A stretch of 45,784 nt of DNA from JBKPDV01 sp046728075 (lineage in GTDB: Bacteria; Acidobacteriota; Thermoanaerobaculia; UBA5066; Gp7-AA6): the NCBI GenBank assembly GCA_046728075.1, contig JBKPDV010000128.1, forward strand, positions 1 through 45,784, given 5' to 3'. Positions 38,484 to 45,784 of this stretch are shown one piece after another. Each line of letters opens with the position of its first letter. Position 1 is the stretch's first letter. The notes under the pieces are model-generated. The model was not told where the DNA came from, made no database searches, and saw nothing but the letters and a program-made list of their open reading frames with translations. The translations under genes and the position numbers were made by a program.

Positions 38484-40621
38484 GGCTCTCCCACAGCGGG
38501 CGGCAGAGCGGACGCAGGCTCGGGCTCGTTCTCGCGCTCGCCGCTCTGGCCGCGGGAGCCGGCTCCATCCTTCTGAGCCGGCGAGTCCTGCCCGAGCGAG
38601 GGACCGCGCCAGGTAAGGGTTCGAGCTCGGCGCAGCCGCTCGACGTCGTCCTCATCACGATCGACACCCTTCGAGCCGACGCTCTGGGATTCTACGGCAA
38701 TCGGAAAGTGGAGACGCCCAATCTCGACTCTCTGGCTCGCGAGGCGCTCGTCTTCGATTTCGCCCACGCCTCCAACGTCATCACGCTGGCGTCCCACGCC
38801 AACATCCTGACGGGCCTCTACCCCTATCAAAACGGCGTACGGGAGAATTCCGGGTTCCACCTCGATCCTCGTTTCCCGACGCTCGCGACGCTCCTCTCGG
38901 AGCGGGGCTACGCGACGGCAGCGGTCGTAGCCGCCTTTCCGCTCGACTCGCGCTTCGGTTTGAATCGCGGCTTCGATCTCTACGATGACAGATATCCTCC
39001 GGTCAACGCTCGCTACGATTTCGAGTTGCAGGAGCGGCCCGGGACCGAGGTCGTGGATTTGGGCCGCCGGTGGTTCGAGAAGGCGCGGGGGAAAAAGCGA
39101 TTCCTCTGGGTCCACCTGTACGAACCGCACGCACCCTACCGCCCCCCCGCCCCCTTCGCGCAACGCTATGCGAGCGATCCCTATCTCGGGGAGGTCTCCG
39201 CGGCGGATGCGGCGCTGGAGCCGTTCCTGCGCTTGATCCGCGAACAGGGGAAAGGTAGGACGTTGGTGATCATGACCGGAGACCACGGGGAAGCCCTGGG
39301 CGACCACGGCGAGTTGACCCATGGACTCTTCGCTTACGAAGCCACTCTGCGGATTCCGCTCCTGCTCTGGTGCCCGGGCCGCGTCGACCCGGGACGGACG
39401 GCACGGCCGGCTCGTCATGTGGACATCCTTCCGACCGTGCTCGATCTCGTCGGGGTGCCACTTCCCGCCGAGTTGCCCGGTCATTCGCTCCTGTCTCCTG
39501 CCTCCTCCGACAAAGGAGATTTCCTGTACTTCGAATCGCTGTCTGCCTCTTTGAATCGCGGCTGGGCCCCTCTGACCGGAGTGATCGCCGGAGGATTCAA
39601 GTACGTGGATCTGCCGATTCCAGAGCTCTACGACTTGAAGAACGATCCGGAAGAGAAGCGGAATCTCGCCGGCGATCGACTGGATCTTCTTCGGAAGCTC
39701 AAGAGTCGACTCCCGGTGTCTGCCGCGGCTGCAGCGCCTCGATCCACGAGCGGCGAAGAGGCTCGGCGCCTGCTCGCGTTGGGCTACCTGTCCGGATCCG
39801 CAAGCCACCATGGACCCTACACGGTCGGCGACGATCCGAAGACCTTGATCGCGATCGATGCGAAGATCCATCGGGTCGTTGACCTGTTTCAGCGGGGAGA
39901 GACCGCACAGGCGACTGCCCTCGCGCGCGAGATCCTCAAGGAACGTCCGACGATGTCGGAAGGATACGATTTCGTAGCGTATCTTCTGCAGGTCGAAGGC
40001 CGAAACCTCGAGGCGGCAGCCGTGCTTCAGGCGGCCGTTGAAAAGGGTCTCGCTTCGGAGCCGATGCGAGTACGCCTGGCCCTGGTTCTCTGCGAAGCGG
40101 GGAGGCCCGGCGATGGCCTGGAGATCCTGAAACCCATCGCCGACAGCGAGGATCCCGATACGCAGAACACGATCGGCATTGCGCTGACCGATACGGGACG
40201 CGCCGCGCAGGCGCTCGAAGTCTTCCAAAAGGTCTTACAGAAATATCCCGACAACGCCGTCACCCTTCAGAACTTGGGGATCACGCTGCTAAAGACTAAA
40301 AACCCTGCGGCGGCGCTGGATCGGTTCAATCGAGCGTTGGCTATCAACGAGAAGCTTCCTCGCGCGCTGAACGCCAAGGGCGTCGCTCAAGTGGAGCTGG
40401 GGGATCCCTCTGGAGCGATCGTTTCCTGGAGCCGGGCGGCCGAGCTCGACCCGCGGCAATACGATGCTTTGTTCAACCTGGGGCTAGTCGCGGGCAAGCA
40501 GGGGAAAGTCGCTGTCGCGCGCGACGCCCTGCGGCGGTTCGTCGCGACGGCACCGCCGAGCCTCTACTCGCGCGATCTGCAGCAAGCCCGCCGGATGCTC
40601 CAGGGAATGGGAGGCGTTTGA
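38480..40621 (+). CDS. AP-superfamily protein with TPR tail, copy 2 (type B)
   Basis: Envelope protein (713 aa) with an N-terminal membrane anchor (LGLVLALAALAAGAGSILL) and no lipobox. Catalytic domain: LITIDTLRADALGFYGN with Asp62, VITLASHANILTG with Thr102 at the nucleophile position, EPHAPYRPPAPFA, and GDHGEALGDHGELTHGLFAY. TPR-like repeats fill about 470-710. The ATG overlaps the previous stop by 4 nt; the frame is open upstream but belongs to the TPR gene. Closest to copy 5 in motif details (type B: ADALGF-GN, THGLFAYEATL). Confidence 0.88.
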   Translation: MRLSHSGRQSGRRLGLVLALAALAAGAGSILLSRRVLPERGTAPGKGSSSAQPLDVVLITIDTLRADALGFYGNRKVETPNLDSLAREALVFDFAHASNVITLASHANILTGLYPYQNGVRENSGFHLDPRFPTLATLLSERGYATAAVVAAFPLDSRFGLNRGFDLYDDRYPPVNARYDFELQERPGTEVVDLGRRWFEKARGKKRFLWVHLYEPHAPYRPPAPFAQRYASDPYLGEVSAADAALEPFLRLIREQGKGRTLVIMTGDHGEALGDHGELTHGLFAYEATLRIPLLLWCPGRVDPGRTARPARHVDILPTVLDLVGVPLPAELPGHSLLSPASSDKGDFLYFESLSASLNRGWAPLTGVIAGGFKYVDLPIPELYDLKNDPEEKRNLAGDRLDLLRKLKSRLPVSAAAAAPRSTSGEEARRLLALGYLSGSASHHGPYTVGDDPKTLIAIDAKIHRVVDLFQRGETAQATALAREILKERPTMSEGYDFVAYLLQVEGRNLEAAAVLQAAVEKGLASEPMRVRLALVLCEAGRPGDGLEILKPIADSEDPDTQNTIGIALTDTGRAAQALEVFQKVLQKYPDNAVTLQNLGITLLKTKNPAAALDRFNRALAINEKLPRALNAKGVAQVELGDPSGAIVSWSRAAELDPRQYDALFNLGLVAGKQGKVAVARDALRRFVATAPPSLYSRDLQQARRMLQGMGGV

Positions 40622-42684
40622 GATCGGCGGCTCGGGGACTGCTGCTCGCGGGGGTTCTTTCATCGGTGGCGTGCGGCCGCGGCGACCGCTTTCCGCAACG
40701 CAACGCTCCCGTGATTCTGATCTGCGTGGACACGGTACGGGCGGATCATCTTCCCGCCTACGGTTACCGGGACGTCGCGACGCCGAACCTCGATCGGCTG
40801 CGGAGAGACTCCATCCTTTTCCGCAACGCCTACGCCCATGTTCCGCTGACGCTTGCGTCGCACGCAACTCTGTTTACCGGATTGCTTCCGCCGCAGAACG
40901 GGATCCGCGACAACCTGGGTTTCGTGCTGCGACCCGGGATTCCGACGCTCGCGTCCCTGCTGCGCGACGCGCATTACGCGACGGGAGGCGCCGTCTCTGC
41001 GGAGGTCCTCGGCCGCATTTCCGGCATCGATCGTGGGTTCGACTTCTGGGACGACGCGGTGGCGCAAGGCAACCGATTCGAGCGGGAGGGGGATCGGACG
41101 GCCGCAGCGCTGCTGAAGTGGCTCGACGGGCAGCGCGATCGGCCCGTTTTCGCCTTCCTGCATCTGTTCGAGCCGCACGCCCCGTACGAGCCGCCGGAGC
41201 CCTACCGCAGCCGTTACAAGCTCGCCTACGATGGCGAGATCGCCCGGGCCGATGAGATCGTCGGATCCTTTCTCGACCAGCTCCGAGTCTGGGGACTCTA
41301 CGATCGAGCCCTCATTCTGTTTCTGTCGGACCACGGTGAAGGGCTCGGCGAGCACGGCGAGCGCGAACATGGAGTCCTTCTGTACCGGGAGGCAATCCAC
41401 GTTCCTCTGTTCGTGAAGCTTCCGGGCAAACGCCGTGCCGGCGAAGCCGTCGACGATCCGGTTGCGCTGACGGACGTCTTGCCGACCGTGGCCAGGCTCG
41501 TCGGCCTCGTCCCGCCCGCGGGCGTCGCGGGCCGAGATCTCTTATCGCCTCCGAGCCGCGGCCGCCGCATCTACAGCGAGACTCTCTACCCGAGACTTCG
41601 TCTCGGCTGGAGCGATCTCGCTTCGCTGATCGACGCACACGATCACTACATCGAGGCTCCACGGCCGGAGCTCTACGACATCGTTTCCGATCCCGGGGAG
41701 AAGCACGATCTGGCCGCGTCCGTGCCGCCCGCGCTGCGGACCATGCGGCTCGAGCTCGGGCGTCTGTCCCGACCGTTCGAGCTTCCGCGGGAGATGGGTT
41801 CGGAACAGGCCCACAAGCTGGCGTCCCTCGGCTATCTCACCGTCACCTCGCCCGACGCTTCGCGCCGCGCTCTTCCGGACCCAAAGGATCAGATCGAGCT
41901 GCTGGACGCCTATCACCGTTTTCAGGAGCTCATTGCTCGCAAGGACGACAAAGAACTCATTGCCGCCTGCCGCGAGTTTCTGGCTCGCGTGCCGGTCGCT
42001 CTGGACATCTGGCGCGTCCTCGCGGACGCTCTGGAGCGCCAGGGGCAGCGCGCCGAGGCGATCGCCACACTGGAGAAAGGACTGCGCGCCTCCTCCGAGA
42101 ACACGGCGACGCTTCTCCGCGATCTGGCGGTCGAGCGCCTCGTGGTCCTGCTCGCTCGGGCGGGACGCAACGAAGAAGTCCTGAGGATCGCGGAGGCGGG
42201 AATCAACTCGACCGACCCGGAAGCATTGAACGCCATTGGCGCCGCTGAAGGCAAAGCCGGCCGGCTGGAGGAGGCGCGGAGCACGTTCCAGAAAGTCTTG
42301 AGTCTGGACAGCGACAACGCGCTGGCTCACTTCAACCTGGGGACCGCCCTCATGGACGCGGGAGATTTGAAAGCGGCGCGCGAGCACTTCGAACGATCCG
42401 TACGCAGCGATCCGAAATACGCGTCCGCCTGGACCGCGTTGGGCCAGACGCGGGCAGGCCTTGGGGACGAAGACGCGGCGATGGAATGTTGGAAGAGAGC
42501 AGTGGAGTTGGACGGTGCGCAATATGGCGCGCTGTACAACCTGGCGATCGCGCAGGGTCGGCGAGGCCAGCTCGATGCCGCGCGACAATCGTTGCAACGC
42601 TTCGTGGCGAACGCCCCGCCGGCGTTTTTCGCGAAGGATCTGGTCGAAGCACGCCGGCTGCTGAGGTCGCTGGGTAGAACGTGA
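40618..42684 (+). CDS. AP-superfamily lipoprotein with TPR tail, copy 3 (type A)
   Basis: Lipoprotein (688 aa): LLLAGVLSSVAC places the lipid Cys at 19. Catalytic motifs: ICVDTVRADHLPAYGY with Asp38, LTLASHATLFTG with Thr78, EPHAPYEPPEPYRSRY, and SDHGEGLGEHGEREHGVLLY. TPR-like repeats cover 420-685. The start is TTG overlapping the stop of copy 2 (TTGA), with gggagg upstream. Type A like copies 1 and 4. Confidence 0.88.
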   Translation: MRSAARGLLLAGVLSSVACGRGDRFPQRNAPVILICVDTVRADHLPAYGYRDVATPNLDRLRRDSILFRNAYAHVPLTLASHATLFTGLLPPQNGIRDNLGFVLRPGIPTLASLLRDAHYATGGAVSAEVLGRISGIDRGFDFWDDAVAQGNRFEREGDRTAAALLKWLDGQRDRPVFAFLHLFEPHAPYEPPEPYRSRYKLAYDGEIARADEIVGSFLDQLRVWGLYDRALILFLSDHGEGLGEHGEREHGVLLYREAIHVPLFVKLPGKRRAGEAVDDPVALTDVLPTVARLVGLVPPAGVAGRDLLSPPSRGRRIYSETLYPRLRLGWSDLASLIDAHDHYIEAPRPELYDIVSDPGEKHDLAASVPPALRTMRLELGRLSRPFELPREMGSEQAHKLASLGYLTVTSPDASRRALPDPKDQIELLDAYHRFQELIARKDDKELIAACREFLARVPVALDIWRVLADALERQGQRAEAIATLEKGLRASSENTATLLRDLAVERLVVLLARAGRNEEVLRIAEAGINSTDPEALNAIGAAEGKAGRLEEARSTFQKVLSLDSDNALAHFNLGTALMDAGDLKAAREHFERSVRSDPKYASAWTALGQTRAGLGDEDAAMECWKRAVELDGAQYGALYNLAIAQGRRGQLDAARQSLQRFVANAPPAFFAKDLVEARRLLRSLGRT

Positions 42685-44858
42685 TCTCGCGCCGGCGGAA
42701 TGCTCGATGTCGCCAGCGGGCCCTCTGGTTCCTGTTCGGCCTCGCTCTCGTGGCAGGCTGTCGCCGAAACAGCAGCCTGGTTTTCCCTTCCGCGCCGGTG
42801 ATCCTGATCTCGGTCGATACGTTGCGCGCGGACCATCTACCGGCATACGGCTATCGTGGCGTGGAGACGCCTCACATCGATGCCCTCCGAAAAGACTCAA
42901 TTCTGTTCGCGAATGCGTACACGCATGTTCCGCTGACGCTCCCTTCGCATGTCTCGCTGTTTACGGGACTCCTGCCTCCCCAGAACGGCGTGCGCGACAA
43001 CATCGGCTACGTGCTCGATTCTCGACCGGAGACACTGGCCTCTTATCTGAAACGCGCCGGTTATGAGACAGGAGGAGCCGTCTCGTGCATCGTTCTGAGC
43101 CGCAACACGGGCCTCCACCGGGGTTTCGACTTTTACGACGATGCTGTCGAGCCGACGGAGACGAACCAATCTCTGAGCCGCGTCCAACGCGATGGCGGGG
43201 AGACAGAGGCCCGGTTGAGTGGATGGATCCAGGGACGGGCGGCGAAGAAGATCTTCGCGTTCCTGCACCTCTATGAGCCCCATACACCCTACGAACCGCC
43301 CGAGCCGTATCGCAGCCGTTACGCGCTCGCCTACGACGGAGAGATCGCGCGAGCCGACGAGATCGTCGGCCACTTCGTGACGGCTCTCAAAGAAAAGGGC
43401 CTCTATGAAGGGTCGATCCTTCTCTTTCTGTCGGATCACGGGGAGGGCTTGAACGACCATGGGGAGGAAGAGCACGGCGTTCTCCTCTACCGCGAAGCGA
43501 TTCGCGTTCCCCTCTTTTTGAAACTGCCGCGCTCGAGCCGCGGCGGCGAGACGGTTTCGGCGCCGGTCGCCCTGACGGATGTCTTCCCGACGATCGCGAA
43601 ACTGCTCGGACTCGAGCCGCCGGCCGGGCTTTCCGGCGTTGCCTTGACCGCCTCTCCCGGCGGGAACGTCCCCTCGCGTCGTATCTACAGCGAAACTCTG
43701 TATCCGCGTCTCCATCTGGGTTGGAGCGACCTCGCCTCGCTGGTGGACGATCACTACCACTACATCGAAGCGCCCCGCTCCGAGCTCTACGACGAGATCG
43801 CCGATCCGAGCGAGAAAAAGGACCTGTCGCCGGGTCTTCCGGCCGCTTTTCGGTCGATGAGAGCGGATCTCGCCCGGTTGCCCCGTCCGATGCAAGCTCC
43901 CGGCCTGGGGGACCCGGAGCAGGTCAAGAAGCTCGCGGCGCTCGGGTACCTGAGCGCGACCGCTTCGGAGCCTTCAGGAAAGGTCCTGCCCGATCCGAAG
44001 GACCGGATCGGAGTCCTGGAACAGCTCAAGACGGGATTCGGAAATCTTCAGGCGCATCGGTACAAGGAAGCCGCAGCGATATTCCAGAAGCTTCTCGCAA
44101 CGGACCCTGGCATGACGGACGTCTGGCAGATGCTCGCGACCGCCGACACGAAGCTGGGCAAGGACAAGGAAGCGCTCGAGGCCTTAGAGAAGGCGATCCG
44201 GCTTTCTCCTGGAAACCCTCAGGTGTTGCTCGCGCTCGCGGAGTTCTATCTGGAGACGGGTCGATACGAGGAGGCCCGGAAACACTTTCTTCTCGCCCGG
44301 GATGTCGGCGCCTCGAACGCTCACGAGAACCTGGCCCGAATTGCCCTGGAACAGAAGGATTTCCAGACGGCCCAGAGCGAGGCGGAAGCGGCTCTGCGCG
44401 AATACCCCGATCGCCGGGTCCTTCATGTGATTCTGGGTCGGGTCAAGAGAGAACGCGGCGATCTGGCGGGAGCGCTCGCAGAGCTCGAGATGGCACGGCG
44501 CGCCTCCCCGAACCAGAAGGAGACCGCTCTCGCGGGTCTGAACTCCCTTCGCGGCGACATCCTCGCTCGGATGGGGCGCGAAGCGGAGGCGGAGGCTGCC
44601 TTTCAGGAGGAAATCCAGAATTTTCCCGCGTCTGCTTCCCCACGGACAGGCCTTGCCCTGCTCTATGCGAGTCAGGGAAAGGAAGCGGAGACACGGCGCG
44701 CGCTCGAGACGCTGGCGAATCTGAAGACCCCAACCGCTCTCTTCGCGGCGGCGCGCACTTACGAGATTCTCGGAGACCGCGACCGAGCGAACCGCATCCG
44801 GCAGGAAATTCGCCGCGATTTCCCAACAGCTCGGGAGCGAAAGAACGAGTCGGGATGA
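42681..44858 (+). CDS. AP-superfamily lipoprotein with TPR tail, copy 4 (type A)
   Basis: Lipoprotein (725 aa): LVAGC lipobox with Cys27. Catalytic motifs: LISVDTLRADHLPAYGY with Asp46, LTLPSHVSLFTG with Thr86, EPHTPYEPPEPYRSRY, SDHGEGLNDHGEEEHGVLLY. TPR-like repeats cover 450-715. The GTG start overlaps the stop of copy 3 (GTGA). Of the array members, most like copy 1 in the nucleophile region. Confidence 0.88.
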   Translation: MISRRRNARCRQRALWFLFGLALVAGCRRNSSLVFPSAPVILISVDTLRADHLPAYGYRGVETPHIDALRKDSILFANAYTHVPLTLPSHVSLFTGLLPPQNGVRDNIGYVLDSRPETLASYLKRAGYETGGAVSCIVLSRNTGLHRGFDFYDDAVEPTETNQSLSRVQRDGGETEARLSGWIQGRAAKKIFAFLHLYEPHTPYEPPEPYRSRYALAYDGEIARADEIVGHFVTALKEKGLYEGSILLFLSDHGEGLNDHGEEEHGVLLYREAIRVPLFLKLPRSSRGGETVSAPVALTDVFPTIAKLLGLEPPAGLSGVALTASPGGNVPSRRIYSETLYPRLHLGWSDLASLVDDHYHYIEAPRSELYDEIADPSEKKDLSPGLPAAFRSMRADLARLPRPMQAPGLGDPEQVKKLAALGYLSATASEPSGKVLPDPKDRIGVLEQLKTGFGNLQAHRYKEAAAIFQKLLATDPGMTDVWQMLATADTKLGKDKEALEALEKAIRLSPGNPQVLLALAEFYLETGRYEEARKHFLLARDVGASNAHENLARIALEQKDFQTAQSEAEAALREYPDRRVLHVILGRVKRERGDLAGALAELEMARRASPNQKETALAGLNSLRGDILARMGREAEAEAAFQEEIQNFPASASPRTGLALLYASQGKEAETRRALETLANLKTPTALFAAARTYEILGDRDRANRIRQEIRRDFPTARERKNESG

Positions 44859-45784
44859 TCAGGCCGGCCCCACGCTGGGCGCTCCTGTCGCTCCTGTCGC
44901 TCCTTTCGCTCCTGGCTGGCGGTGCCTGCCGGGGCAATCGGCCTCCGTCGTCGCACTTCCAGGGTCCTCGAGACATCGTTCTGATCACCGTCGATACGCT
45001 GCGCGCCGACGCGCTCGGATTCACCGGCAATGGCCGAGTGCGGACGCCCAACATCGATCGGTTGGCGGCGGAGGGGCTGGTGTTCACGAACGCTCACGCC
45101 CACAACGTGATGACTCTTCCTTCGCACGCCAACATCCTCACCGGGCTCTATCCTTACCAGCACGGCGTACGGGACAACGAGGGCTTCCGTCTCGATCCGG
45201 GCATCCCGACGCTCGCGACTCTGCTGAAAGCGCGCGGGTACGCGACCGCTGCGGTCATCGGTGCTTTCCCGCTCGACGCCCGCTTCGGGCTGGCCCGCGG
45301 GTTCGACCTCTACGATGAGAAATACCCGCAGGGGGCGAACGATTACGATTTTTCGATTTCCGAACGGCCCGCTCATGAAGTGGTCGCCATAGCTCGCCCC
45401 TGGTACGCGCAGAATGCCGGCCATCCGCGCTTTCTCTGGGTTCACCTCTACGACTGTCACGCACCCCACGTTCCGCCGCCGGCGTTGGCGCAGGAGTACG
45501 CGGACCGGCCGTACCTCGGGGAAGTGGCCGGGGTGGATCAGGCTCTCGGCCCGCTGTTGGAAGATCTCCGAGGCTCCGGGCGGCAGCCGCTCCTGCTGCT
45601 GACTTCCGATCACGGCGAGGCGCTCGGCGATCATGGCGAGGCGACACACGGTCTCTTCGCCTACGAGGCAACACTTCACATTCCAATGATTCTCTGGAGT
45701 CCCGGCCTGGTGCGTCCGGGCGTGGACGGCGCCCTCGCCCGCCACGTCGACATTCTTCCGACGATCCTCGAGGCCCTGTCTCTT
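44855..45784 (+). CDS. AP-superfamily protein, copy 5 (type B), cut by window end
   Basis: The first 310 codons of a fifth member are visible. The signal segment (ALLSLLSLLSLLAGGAC) is built from a 9-nt tandem repeat; a Cys at 25 may be lipidated, though the lipobox is imperfect. Catalytic motifs: LITVDTLRADALGFTGN with Asp47, VMTLPSHANILTG with Thr87, SDHGEALGDHGEATHGLFAY. The ATG overlaps the stop of copy 4. The TPR tail, if present, is beyond the window. Confidence 0.88.
   Translation, partial: MIRPAPRWALLSLLSLLSLLAGGACRGNRPPSSHFQGPRDIVLITVDTLRADALGFTGNGRVRTPNIDRLAAEGLVFTNAHAHNVMTLPSHANILTGLYPYQHGVRDNEGFRLDPGIPTLATLLKARGYATAAVIGAFPLDARFGLARGFDLYDEKYPQGANDYDFSISERPAHEVVAIARPWYAQNAGHPRFLWVHLYDCHAPHVPPPALAQEYADRPYLGEVAGVDQALGPLLEDLRGSGRQPLLLLTSDHGEALGDHGEATHGLFAYEATLHIPMILWSPGLVRPGVDGALARHVDILPTILEALSL
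44881..44916. repeat. 9-nt tandem repeat in the signal sequence of copy 5
   Basis: Four tandem 9-nt units: GCTCCTGTC, GCTCCTGTC, GCTCCTTTC, GCTCCTGGC. Being 3 codons long, the unit keeps frame and encodes repeated Leu-Leu-Ser, forming the hydrophobic core of the signal segment. Unlike the period-7/8 elements it has no mirrored arm. Confidence 0.75.

Overview
The window is GC-rich bacterial chromosome, most likely from an Acidobacteriota-like organism. The evidence is an Oar-like TonB-dependent receptor pair with N-terminal carboxypeptidase-regulatory domains, a gene of the 'VWFA-related acidobacterial' type, and many TPR proteins, all next to ordinary housekeeping genes. The phylum is an inference from gene content; no rRNA or tRNA gene is visible.

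Region 1 (1-16487, all +) is an unbroken S10-spc-alpha superoperon: end of tuf, rpsJ-rplC-rplD-rplW-rplB-rpsS-rplV-rpsC-rplP-rpmC-rpsQ, rplN-rplX-rplE-rpsN-rpsH-rplF-rplR-rpsE-rpmD-rplO-secY-adk-map-infA-rpmJ, rpsM-rpsK-rpsD-rpoA-rplQ. Many genes overlap by 1-4 nt, which suggests translational coupling. S19, L15 and L17 carry long low-complexity extensions. Two regulatory candidates are visible: alternative GC hairpins before rpsJ, and a pseudoknot-like fold directly before rpsD.

Region 2 (16594-26209) holds mixed housekeeping genes: a VanZ-like protein, a PilT-like ATPase with a coiled-coil tail (-), a tRNA nucleotidyltransferase/poly(A) polymerase family protein (-), gatC and gatA, an N-acetylmuramoyl-L-alanine amidase, a membrane TPR protein (-) and an M24 peptidase (-).

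Scattered through regions 1 and 2 are eleven intergenic elements with one architecture. Each has 3-7 tandem words of exactly 7 nt (eight elements) or 8 nt (three elements). In nine of them a spacer and a second array of the same period follow, roughly reverse-complementary to the first. Word sequence differs between loci but period and layout do not. Several form the spacers inside the ribosomal operon, and some supply codons for protein ends or signal-peptide n-regions. I consider this family the strongest candidate for something undescribed.

Region 3 (26530-45784, all +) is an envelope module: TonB-dependent receptor 1, a VWFA-type protein, an alkaline-phosphatase-superfamily ('sulfatase') lipoprotein with a TPR tail, a broken 3' end of a second VWFA-type gene, TonB-dependent receptor 2, a TPR protein, and four more AP-superfamily/TPR proteins chained by 4-nt overlaps; the last runs off the window. 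All five keep the metal-site Asp and the DHGE motif but have Thr where FGly sulfatases have Cys or Ser. Both receptors have a -24/-12 (sigma-54-like) element upstream and a strong terminator downstream. The layout and the gene remnant suggest the module grew by duplication. The word-repeat elements are absent from this region.
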